From assembly GCF_022539315.1 (NCBI RefSeq), contig NC_066317.1:41572435-41636434 (forward strand): 64,000 bases of DNA. The letters are read 5' to 3'. This document shows positions 1 through 11,149 of the stretch, piece after piece. The stretch is from Serinus canaria. Lineage: Eukaryota > Chordata > Aves > Passeriformes > Fringillidae. The first letter of the stretch is position 1, and each line of letters starts with the position of its first letter. The notes under the pieces are model-generated. The model searched no databases. It was not told the origin of the DNA and saw only the letters and a list, made by a program, of their open reading frames with translations. The translations under genes and the position numbers were made by a program.

Positions 1-2721
1 AAGATAATTATGCTTTCAGAATTAAAAAAAAAAAAATTGGGGCAGGAATAAGATGGGACAACTTGCATTCAGGATTAATCCATACAAACATGCATTTTAT
101 GTAGATAAGCAGTCTTCACTCACCATACATTTGAGTCTAAAACAGCTGTCTCTGAAAGGCTGTGCTTCCACACTCATTCTTGGCTGTGAAGAAAAATATG
201 CTTCAGTTTTTCGCCATATGACTTTGCCTGATGTGCAAACATAAGGCGCAATTCAGCTGCTCACTTCTCAGCTGTGAAGGGACTTTGCTGCCATTGCTGC
301 AGGGAAAAATAAATTAGTCACAAATTATATGGCTGTTAATAAACAGCCATAAAGAACTGGTAAAAGGCAATCTTTTGGGGAAAAAAAAATCCTTTGAGAG
401 TGCTTTTTTTCGTATTGGATACAAATTGCACAGGACTACAAGGTACCTTTCAGTGAGTGACCACAGTAGTGGGTGTGAGAATCATCTTTGTAGCATCCTC
501 AGCTCCTGGAGGCAGAGAACTGGGGCAATGAGAGGATACTTAGGCTGATTAAAGATTTGTTATTCTTGATCTGCTCTTTAAGATCTCTCCATAGTCAGGC
601 TTTTGCAGCAAGAGAATCTTCTATTCTGTGAGACGCTGCATTTGCTGATCAGAGACAGTAGGTCATCCCTTCACTAAAATGTTTTTTAAAAGCCTGCTTT
701 ATTCATCCTGCCATGTTCTCTCGGCATATGCATTTATACTAAAATATGAGCTGAGACCACCCTTTCTTAGATTTGGGCCAGTCCTTTACCCTTATTCCAC
801 TGACCATGTCCCTTAATCTTGCTGTCACTCACACCAGGTAAGACATGCTCTAATGCAACCTGTGCTAATAAAAATCAAACAAATTGAAGCCTTCATTAAA
901 TGTCTTGAGGAAAAATCCAAGTATTTTCAAATTACTTCCTGGCCTCATCCACACTCTGAAAATTTCATCAATGTGGCATAGCATTATTAAAATTCACATT
1001 GCCCTGCAATTATGTATGTAGAATATAGATATCATTATTTTTTCCTTTCACATTTGCCAAGACATGCTGTATCTCCTATGTCTTACCAGTCTGTCATTTC
1101 CTGCATCCTCTCTGCCAGGTTCCCTTACCTGCTTGTGGGTCTCCCAACCTTTCCTTGCAACCTCTTCCATTCAGAAAACTTTCTAAGCAAGATAGAATAA
1201 AAGCTTTTTTGTTGTCCTTCCAATACCTCTTTTGAATTGCTTTTTCTGTGGGACCTAAACAGTTCTGAAGATGAGATCACCATTATCACACCAACCAGTA
1301 TTAAAACCTTGGAGTCCCTCTCACTGTATCTACCTGTTCCTTCTCCCTAGTGAATCTTACCTAAAAATTATCCTTTCACCATACTTGAAGACCACATTAT
1401 GCACAAGACGTGAAGTGTCATTTGCAGATTCTACCAAGAACCTAAACAAGTTAATGGGAAAATTTAGTATTGGGAAAGGACATAAAAGAAAAGGAAAGCA
1501 AGAGCACAGCTAAAGCAAACAAAGTATGAGGAAAACAACTGGAGTAAATATCTGAGCACAGGGAAAATGTCCTAGGTTACAATTGCAAAGACCATTTAGG
1601 GAGAACTGTGAGAATCCCCTGTGGGCTTCAGATTCCCCCCTTCTATTTGTGCCAGAGCTACTTTTTTGCAGGAACTCTTTGTCTCTGCTCCCAAAGACAA
1701 GTTTTCTGGGCACAGCACCTACCAATTCCCTTTCACCTGAGCAGAACTAGATTTTTTTTTCTTCTGGAAAGTTGGTCTGAAGGAAGCATAAAGACCCCTG
1801 GGGATGAAAATCTCCCCCAAATATTTCTGGATCAAGAAACTGGGGAAAGAAATAACCCAATCCAAGTTGCAGTTTTCCCCTCCCACTTTTTTACAGTTTG
1901 CAGTTGCTTTCCTCTCCAAAAGAAAGGTAATAGTCTTGGCATAAGAAACAGACTATAAAAAAATGTATTCAACCCAAATGCTAAGCTTCCTCAGAGCCAA
2001 ATCCTCATTTAAGGAAACATGTGTGCATGCTGGAATAAATTTTACTACAGTTAAATGGAGGGAAATCTCCTTAAGGCACACCAGTTAGACTCGAGGCAAC
2101 ATTTTGGATTCACCGTGCTGAACCCTGCTGCTCTGACTTGGAGACAAAATTTACCTCCTGATTGGAAACAGCTTGGAAGTAATTTCAGAGACACTTCATA
2201 ATACAAGCACCCTAGAAGGAGAACTAGAACTGAGGCATCCAACATCTTATGGAAATCTTCAGAGTAGATTTCTAGATTTAAGAAATACATATATAAAATC
2301 CTAAAGTTCCTAGCAGAAAAATCTAGAAAACTGATTTTCCATCTGAGAATATTTAGCATTGTCACCTAAGAGCTACTGTTGTCAAGGTGTTTATCCTCGG
2401 GCTAGGTGTTCCCCTTCACACATTCTTTGCCAGTTTCACTCTCACTGATAACATACAAGTAACTCTTTTGGATAGGAGATTCATGAAGCACCCAGTTCCA
2501 AGTACATTCAACAGCCCAGTGATTAAAGTAGTTTTGAATTTCTCCTCTAAAAAATTCTTCATTTTCAACTTCAATCCAGCACACCTCCATGTAAGCTGAA
2601 GGCATGCAATGAAGACATTGATGATTCTTCCAGAAAGAACTTTTAGAGATGCTCTGCAGCCTACAAATAAATACCTGTTTATCGGCTAGAGGGAGGAAGG
2701 ACGGGTCATAAACTGACACAA
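1..2721. other. AT-rich noncoding DNA, nothing recognised
   Basis: No coding exon, RNA gene or interspersed repeat that I recognise. The open frames here are short (116 codons or fewer), overlap one another on both strands and have no domain or signal I can identify. Only short homopolymer runs, such as the A run near 27-38, stand out. Confidence 0.6.
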
Positions 2722-2785
2722 AGGCTTACGGAATTGGTCAGGATACTCCTGTGGGAGAGCTCAGTTCAAATCCCTGCTTCAATAA
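2722..2785 (+). repeat. possible tRNA-derived SINE relic
   Basis: The stretch has an A-box-like piece (around 2732-2743, aattggtcagga) and, about 20 bases on, a good match to a polymerase III B box (gttcaaatcc at 2764-2773). That order resembles the tRNA-like head of an old SINE. It cannot fold as a functional tRNA: the spacing between the boxes is short and I see no acceptor-stem pairing. A chance B-box match is the main alternative. Confidence 0.3.
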
Positions 2786-4824
2786 ACATTTATTATCTAT
2801 ACCATTTGAACAGCTTGGAAAACAATGGGTGTTTGCTTCAGAATACCTTGCCTGACAGTTATGACATTCCTCCAGGCTTACTGTGACAGTGAACCAACAT
2901 AAACTAATTCTTACTGTCTTAGAATGGGATGAAGATGGCAAGAAAATTTGTTTTAAAGAGAATACTAAATGGGAGCAGACTCCAGAGCTTAGCTTCTCTG
3001 GTGGAGCTAATTTCTTAGCTGTCCTTGAGTAAATGGCCATAGGCCCTATTACTATCTTCAGTTTTTCTTTCTGTTGAGTTTACATTATTCAGCTTACATA
3101 TTTCTGCGGGTTTTGTCTTGGGCAATTAATTGTCTCCAGACAAGAGGATCTTATTACAGATAAGGATGCCCAACCCAAGGCTGTAGTATTTTGCTATGTT
3201 ACAGCATCTAAATAATTTTCTGAATGTAACTGTACCTGTTTTAGTTAGAATGGATATTACTGACCTGAGATTTGTTGTATTCATCCAAAAATATAGTAAT
3301 GTAAAAATAGGTTTATACCAGTTATTCAGAAACCTTGCTGTATGCTATTTGGAATCCTGCACCATTCCTAGCAGAATTACATCACTTCAGGAATTATTCA
3401 ACCAGAAAAAAAGTAAAATCAGTTTTTGACTCCAAGTAAATCAAGCATGCATGAGGTTCTGGTCAGATTTTCAGTTCTTGTTTGCTTCAAGTTCTAATGC
3501 TTTTGAGAAAAGAAAACTGAAAGGAAAACATGCAGACTAACATTGTATAAAAATATTCACTACGGGCTAAATTAAAGACAAGAAGATGCCTCTTTCACTG
3601 GTACAGTGTTATGAGCTTTGGAGGCTCATGTATGCTTCATGTTACTACCAGATTCACAACCCCACACACGTATCTTATATTTTTAAACTAAGATTTCTTT
3701 TTGCAATTAACTGTATTCATAATTTCTCTGCCAGTGTTACAGTGAAGGATCAGTGCCACCTACAGACAGGGATCAGAGTGGAGTCCAACTCAATGTGAAG
3801 GAAAGTAAGAAAGCATCTCAAATGTTAAATCCTGGATCTTCTAGTTAAAACAACCCCTCAGTAAAGAGAAAGGGCTGACATCAAGATTCACAAAAATACT
3901 CAGATCTTTTCATCTGCTAATGCTTACTGATCACAAGCATTTCCTAAACAAATCACTACAAAAGATGAATTCTGGATGCTGCATTTGGCTGTATCTCATG
4001 CCCAAACGCTAATCTCATGCATATCTGAATAAAGCAAAATACACTGCTGTCAGCTCCTTTTCTGTGCATCTAACTAATTTTTGTTGGTTGTTATCTGAGT
4101 CAGTTCAAAGGGGAAGAACTCTTCCCCCTCAATTATGAGTGCCAATTAGATTCTGGTTTAATGATCCAGATACAATTAAACCCAGCCGACTTCTCACCCC
4201 AGACTAGACTGCATTAAACCAAACCTAAAACTTCAGAAGAGATTACAGGAAGGCTGGCAGAACACAGCTCATTAATCAAGCTAGTTTAAGAGTTGGCAGA
4301 GTCATTGTTTCTCTTCCTTCTGGAGAAAGGAAGATAGGAGCAGAGGGGACTATTCTAGTCTAATCTCTTTAGACCCAAACCAGTTTGCCTACCCTTCCTG
4401 CCCTCATACACATCTAAATCCATACACACATCTGTGTGTAAACAGGACAAACTGTGATGGAAAGGCATTAAATATTTACATATAAATGATGGTGTGGGTG
4501 TGGGTGTGTGTGTTTAAGAGAGGCCAATCTAGCACCACGGATACAGCACAGAAAGCACACAATTCACCCACCTCACCAAGAGACTGTGGCCCCTGTAGCA
4601 CAAAGGTTTCAGTTCAGAGAGGGGTGGCTGCTGTAGGTGTGGAGAAACAAACGATTGCTGCAGCCTTTGAAAGCCAGCACATGACTCATTGCTGGTGATG
4701 GATAGAAGAAACACAGCATAACTAAGGCTCATGAGAATAAGGAAATCAAGATTTTTATTTCTTCTTCTGCTGTACACTTCCTGCATAACCTTGTTGCTAG
4801 TCTCTCAGAGACTAAGTTTTGCTA
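2786..4824. other. noncoding DNA with a short GT-rich run
   Basis: No gene or interspersed repeat recognised. A short impure GT-rich microsatellite lies at 4491-4513. Open frames are 100 codons or fewer and unremarkable. Confidence 0.55.
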
Positions 4825-4885
4825 TGTGTTAAAGAGGGTTAGTAGTACTTACTTACCTGACAGATATGAGATTAGGTTAAACCAC
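4825..4885 (+). repeat. MIR/CORE-SINE-like relic
   Basis: The order of short words here (a gttaaagaggg-like block, then agtagtacttacttacctga, then a gattaggtt block) follows the 3' half of the MIR/CORE-SINE class, where a run ending in AAATGGGGATAAT is followed by TACCTACCTCA and a GAGGATTAAAT block. The match is diverged and made by eye, so it could be coincidence. Such fossils are known at low copy number in bird genomes. Confidence 0.4.
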
Positions 4886-7044
4886 CTAAAGCCTGGAGAC
4901 TCTCCTAGGGAGAGTTCATTTGCAGAAGTAGTTATTAACTATTAGTGCTGGACTGGCATATTGCAGGCAAACTCAGCAGCTTTGGGGATTTTAAAAGAGG
5001 AGAGTAGGAAGTCATTGCTGACCTCTCCTTTTAAATCTTACTTCAAACTTTGACCTTCTGTTTCACATAATAGGGCAAATATGGTTTTATGAGTTGCCGG
5101 GAATTTCTCCAAAATTATTTATTGCCGCCATTCATTTTACCCAGAAACAGTCTGAGCACAAAAAGAATGAGGAAAAACAGGCTCAAAGATCTGTAATGTA
5201 ACACAGCAGACTGTTAAAAAAGTGATGAGATTCTGCTGTAGAAACCATATTTTATGCACTTTCTTTTCATTTTTAATCTTCTCTTTGAATTAAAAAAATA
5301 AATAAATAATTAAAACGCAGAAAAGAATTTCATAAAATTATATTACATTTTATACTTTCTCAAAAAGCTAAAAGTTTTAAGCAACTTTTTTTTGCAAATA
5401 TGCTATTTTTTTGTCTGTGCCTTTTTAGAGAGATGCTCAACTGACAATAGATCCCATAATCTTAGAAAAAAATTTATATTCCTTAAGTCGCTTTTCACAT
5501 TCTGTTGATTCATGTTACTTTATTTGTGGTAGCAAAATATATAAAATATAATTTAGCTATCTAGACCCCAGTCAGCATATCGGTAGATTGCACTGTATAA
5601 TTAAAATGGATGTTGTATACTTTTGCAATTTAGCGAATTAAAATTTCAAAGATTATTAAGTATCCTCATATCCATCTCACAAATAACAGTTAAAATAAGT
5701 TAAAGTGTCTGGTACTTTATAACTGGATCAAATTGATTTGGAATAACAATTTCCAAAAGCTCTGCAGAACTGATGTAAATCAATTATTCCAGACGAATGA
5801 AACTCACAACCTGCCCATCTATCTTGCAGTATGGGAAAGTTCTTCATTTATTATCACCAGGCTGCTCTTGAATTATGCACTCCAATATTTTCTACTTTTG
5901 AATGATGCACTTTTAGGAAAAAATTCAAAAACAAAGCCAGGTTCCTAAAAAATATTTTAGTTACAACTGCAGACATAATCATTCCTCAGCAGAGAGAAAT
6001 GGGTTACACTACAACCAAGTCCTACATTCTAATTTTTCCTGCCAACACATTACAAGGTTTGGATCAAACAGTTATCCCACTGTCTCAATTATTTCTCGAT
6101 ACAGTAGAAAATGCAGTATTTAAATCAAAGTGAAGTCATTATTTATTTATGTTGACCAAGAACACTAGAAAGTGTAAGGTTTGTTTTTCGAGCCAAGTAT
6201 CACCACAGTGATACTGTGCATATAGTATTTTCCAATCCTAAGAAGTTTTGCTTTTTTTTAACAACATATGCCATGGGAATTTAAGTGCGAAGTGGAGAGG
6301 GAAAAAGGCATAATTCAGAATTGAACTAATTCTAAACTAAATAATAAGCTTCATTTAAATATTATGGGTTAGAAACATTGCTAACACCAAAACCTTATTC
6401 AGCAGTTAGTGTTATATGACTGCTAGATGCTTCCTTTACCCATTAAAGAGATTGCTAGCCATCTATTTTTTCATCTTCTACATCTCATTTACCTTTAATT
6501 TGACATCCTCATTTAGAATTACATCTGCAGTTAGAACCACTTTTGATAAAAGTCTTAATTAGGCTAAGGTTTAGAAGCAGGAGTTTAAGTCCAGATTTTG
6601 GTTTCTTTAATGGATAGAACATTATTTATAGATGTTTCTATATCTCTCATCACAGCAGATCCTGTGTGCAAGAAATTTGATCTGCACTATAACCCATTCC
6701 TACATGCTCTCCCAGGTTCAACAAATAAATTCCTCTGGAATGTTAATCTCCTGTGAAGTTTTGTACATTTTGTTATAAATTTTTAACTAAGATAATGTTA
6801 GCCTATTTTGTTTTCCATTAGTACAAAAAGAAGACGGAAACATAGAAAGTCAGCCCTGAAACAAATCTTTTCTCTGTTAAGTGAAAAGCTGAGCACTGGC
6901 TCTCGGCACTGCTCTCCACTGCCAATGAGGCTTTAGCCAGGCAGACTGAAATCCACCTCCCAAAAATGTTTTTTTTCATGTAAATATAAGGCAACACTTT
7001 ATTTCTGGACAGACCCATTCAGTGCATAATGGGTCAGGCTGTTC
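4886..7044. other. very AT-rich noncoding DNA
   Basis: No gene or repeat recognised. The stretch 5240-5720 is especially AT-rich but keeps scattered CpGs (for example near 5486, 5580 and 5633), which is mildly suggestive of a conserved noncoding element. An 8-bp-stem inverted repeat (agtatcac / gtgatact) lies near 6197-6216. Confidence 0.5.
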
Positions 7045-7090
7045 AATGCATGAATCTCTTCATCTGTAAAATAAGATGCTAATAATATTC
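7045..7090 (+). repeat. short MIR-like SINE core relic
   Basis: The segment around 7056-7085 reads ctcttcatctgtaaaata followed by gatgctaataat. It resembles the best conserved MIR segment (TCATCTGTAAAATGGGGATAATAAT). It is short, so support is weak; the flanking sequence adds little. Confidence 0.35.
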
Positions 7091-10000
7091 AAATTAAACA
7101 GACACACAGACTCTTTAAAAAGCTGTAGTTCTCTAACATTCTTCAAAAACAATCATCTTCACAGCTGAGGAATGAGAAAATGGAGTAGCAATTACAAGTT
7201 TTTCCCTGGTGCTCGACAGCAAATGAGTACAAGTGCAGGATTCATGAATGTTAAGTTAAATCTTCACACACAGTTGACAGGAAGGACACGGGCACATTAG
7301 ATCTTGCCCTAGAACAAGGAGGTGGATTAAATAACAACTGAGGTTGCTTCTAATCCTTGGATACCATGCTGGGCTGCCCTGTCACTCTGCAACTTTTTAA
7401 ATGTCTGTGTAGACGAGGGCAGGTAATGGACTAACAACTTGATATTATGTGCATCCACTGTAAATGTAGACAGAAAACTAGATGGAAAAAAATGTTAATG
7501 CAAAAGCAGCTATTGGCATTTTGAAAATATGATGTGAAGGCTCGGAATTCTTTATGAAAGAAAGAGTCCTTTCCTTTGAAAAACATTTTTGTGGAGAACT
7601 TATATTGCCAAGCAAAATTTCAATAGATTAGAAGAGCATAACATACTGTTTATCTGTTGGGTAATGTGATTGGCAATCTTCTTGATATGTACCATCTGTG
7701 CCTAGGGCATTGAAAAGTTCTTTGAAAATTCAATTATTTGATTATGAAATATTTCTTTTTGCTGAATTCTGCAAAACTGCTTTCAGGATTGAATAGTAAA
7801 TGCCTAGAAAATGGTTTGTGTCCCTGGACTGATACATAATAGATGTTGATTCCTCACAAAGCAGACAACAAGCACTCTGTGGGAGAGCACTATAAATACA
7901 AAAGAAGTTTGGCTTTTTTTGTTTTGTTTTGTTTTGTTTTAATATAGCACAGTCATATCCATTTTATCTTTAATTCAAGAATAGAGTGAAAAGTCCTATA
8001 CAATCTGTTCAGATAAAGTGTAAGTGACCTTCAATTTGTTTTTCTGTGACATACATCAGACCGTTCTTAATGTCAGTATATTTTCTTTAATGAGTCAAAT
8101 AATTTTGCCTGAGGGAATTATAGTTCCCTGTTATTATCTTTCTGTCTATCAGCAGGCCTTGTACAAATATGAGCCAGTTGTAACTGCAAAATTGTTTTCT
8201 TATCTGAGCTGCATGTCATATCAGTTACCATAAATACAAAGAAAAAGCACCTGTACTTGCCTTTGAGTCTAAATCTGCACTTTTCAAATGGCTCTGACAT
8301 CAGGACTCCTGGGAGATTTCCAGTCTCTGAAGGCAATGGTTATCTAATCATTCTAAAGCCCATGTTGGAGAGGAGAATTTGGAAACAAATCAAATCAGTC
8401 TAATACTGTGCTCTGAAGTGTTGTTGAAAATTAGTGCAAATGTCAAATATCCTTCACATTTTTTTCCAAAGTAATTAAGATATTTGCAGAAAGACAACTT
8501 TGCAACCAACTACAGAGAAGGAAAGAGCATCTCAGTGGAGTTGAATTTACTTATAAACTTCTAGCAAATCAAGACATTATTAATAGACATATTTATCTTA
8601 TTTTTGAAGTACAGAATAAAACTGATGAAATTTTACAACTGAGGTCACAGAACATTTCAGTATAGCAAATATCAGTAAGATATCCTCCTGTGTCTTATGT
8701 CACATAACACCTGCTGCAATGGAATCTGTGCTGTTCTAGATGATCTTGTAACATATTAAAGACAAGAAAATAGGTTTCATGGATTCCAGGAAAGACCAGG
8801 CAAATAATGTGAAGCAGTAACCAAGCTCTAATGTATTCAAGAAATGCAAGATAAAAACTTTGGGAGACACAGACTATCTGGGAAGAAGAGAGAGGCAGAC
8901 AGAAGAAAGCACAAATGCTTTTCCTACCTTTTTTTTTATGGCCACCACTGGATAAAAAATGTTGTACTAGAAAAAAATCCTTCAAGAAAATAGAATTACA
9001 TTTTCATTTTTTAAAGCAGCAAAAGAGACAGAAATCTTAGTCCAATTGCTAATAAGCCAAATAAAATTAAGAGGCCTCATTTTGTGAAACCTCTGTTAAA
9101 ACTAAGAGTACTAAAATAAAAATAAATTTCAAACATTTCTTTCGAGGAGACCTTTTTCTGGCCATCTTGGCAATAATTACAAAAAGATTTGTTTTATTTG
9201 ATAATTTTTAAAAGTTGGATCACTGCAGTGGAATTACTGTCACTTGCTTTAAGGATAAACAAGAACAGAATATGAATTAGGATGAATGTTCAAAAAAGAA
9301 TCTTTAAAATATGAGATATTTTCTGATAATAAATAATAGGGAACCTAATTTATATTCTGTATCTCAGTAAAATACTATATATCAAGAAGGTGGATATGCT
9401 CAGTTCTTGCTATGACAAGGGAAAATGTTTGTTCTAACATTCATGCCTACAGTTTCCACTGATGGCAACTAATGTTCTATACAATCTCTATCTAGATGGA
9501 AAAGCTATGAATTATAAAGCTGAAATATGTGGAGGTTTCAAATATATGGAATTCTAAAATGGAATTTTAAAATACTGCTAAGGTTTGCATCTATACCATC
9601 CTATGTTTGGTCACTGTTTGTATGTGGGCTTCTCTGGTCATACAGAGAATTATTTTATTGATCTCTCATTACTCTGTAGTTTTTGGGATTTGACTGTTGC
9701 CATAAAGAAACACTGGGCTAATTTTTTTTTACATTATTCCATGAACAGATATTTTTCAAAATCAGGCAACAGTAGCCCAATAAATCCACCAGGGAAACTA
9801 ATAATAGCTGTATGTACACTCCTTAAAGGTTAGTGAAAGAGAGAGCCATGGAAAAAGTTTTAATTAATTATTACATCACAACAGTCTTAGTGAAGATCTA
9901 TTGCTCTTAACCAATGACTGTCCTGGTCTTGGAGGACTTCTAAGATGTGTATAAGATGACCTGATATCCTAAGAGTCTGCATTCTTTCAGAAGGCAGATT

Positions 10001-10384
10001 ACTTGAATTTCTAAGCTCGTATTTTCCTTAAAATACAATTAAATAAATCTTGGCATTAGGTAAAGCATTCCAGAATTTTTGTGAACAATTTTTAGAGACT
10101 ATGGAACAGTCCTGCAGAGACATAGGTCAAATTAAATAAGAGCATACAAATGGAAAATCTACCTATTGCTGTTCTATATTCAAGACATGTGTGCAAGTAA
10201 TTGTGAATTATTTGCAGATAGAAAGGTCTAGACACTTTTTTAAAAAATAAGGATTTTTAAATGGAAGTGCCATCAGACATGAATCAGTTGTGACACTGTG
10301 ACAATGATTTGAGCACAAATCAATATAGTTGAAATGACCTGACTCTCCTGTAAACAACATAATATTCCAAAATGCTTTTAATAA
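7091..10384. other. noncoding DNA with a (GTTTT)n run
   Basis: No gene recognised. A (GTTTT)4 microsatellite occupies roughly 7911-7940. The rest is AT-rich unique-looking sequence; open frames are at most 96 codons, with no signal or domain I can recognise. Confidence 0.55.
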
Positions 10385-10436
10385 ATCCTAAAATTATTTG
10401 GTTTGCTGTCTACAGCAAACCAAATAATTTTAGGAT
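10385..10436. repeat. perfect 25-bp inverted repeat, 2-nt spacer
   Basis: The left arm 10385-10409 and right arm 10412-10436 are exact reverse complements over all 25 bases, separated only by ct at 10410-10411. The first base pair outside the arms does not match, so the boundaries are sharp. As RNA or single-stranded DNA it would form a long perfect hairpin. I see no target-site duplications, so a miniature transposon is not supported. A replication template switch, or a recent local inverted duplication, is the simplest explanation. Confidence 0.95.
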
Positions 10437-10827
10437 ATAATAATCTGCTCATTTACTGTTGGATTGTACAGGACTATAGCAAAACCACTGAAGACTATTG
10501 GTTCATTACTCATGTGGAATGAACTTTCTACTGCCTTTAGTAGTTCTGCCTTTAGTGCCTTTTTATTCCATCTCTGAAGTTCCCCCCTCTGTCACCTTGA
10601 TGCAAATTTTTTAATATATTTAATTCAGACTACTTTCAGATAATATAAAATCTGTTCATCACATTGATATGGCTAACAATCAGCAGAATTACTGGTATTA
10701 ATTAAGTCACACAAGATGGAGATGTGAAAGTTTGTGACCTAAAAGTGCTGGCAGATTATATCAGTAATGTAAGATATAAGGGGGTTTGGGGTTATTTTAA
10801 GGCTTCTATTAAGAGAAATTAAAGGTA

Positions 10828-11149
10828 TTGAGCCCCTCACGACAAGAAAAAAATTGAGGCACTGGAGTGTGCTGGTCTTTCCTCCCTGGTAACAAGCAAT
10901 AGCACAAGAGGAAATGGTCTGAAGTTTTGCCAGGGGAGATTTAGATTGGATATTAGGAAAAAATTCTTCATGGAAAGGGTTGTCAAGCACTGGAACAGGC
11001 TGCCCAGGGAAGTAGCTGCATCACCATCCCTGGAGGTATTTAAAACGTGTGGCTGTGGCACTTAAGGATATGGTTCAGTGGTGGACTTGGCAGCAGGTTA
11101 ATGGCTGGGCTCAATGGTCTTTTCCAGCCTAAATGATTCTGTGATTCTT
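10828..11149 (+). mobile_element. CR1 LINE 3' fragment, internally deleted
   Basis: This is the 3' tail of a chicken-repeat-1 (CR1) non-LTR retrotransposon. The segment 10872-11149 follows the avian CR1 3' end closely: the block around gataggaca-like agcacaagaggaaatgg, then a stretch equivalent to the ORF2 C-terminus (ggaacaggctgcccaggga at 10992-11010), a cacttaaggatatggttcag block and the typical terminal aaatgattctgtgattctt. The 5' part 10828-10872 (acaagaaaaaaattgaggcac, ctggagtgt) matches a CR1 region that normally lies a couple of hundred bases upstream, so an internal deletion has joined the two near 10870. The copy is 5'-truncated, as most CR1 copies are, and cannot code. The CR1 alignment is from memory of the family. 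Confidence 0.9.

Noticed and set aside
2722..2785. Functional tRNA gene suggested by the gttcaaatcc word
   Set aside because: No acceptor stem, no proper A-box distance and no cloverleaf can be drawn; at best it is a SINE relic.
10385..10436. MITE or Rho-independent terminator
   Set aside because: No target-site duplication and no second copy seen in the window. A bacterial-type terminator makes no sense in vertebrate DNA, and the hairpin is AT-rich without a following T tract.
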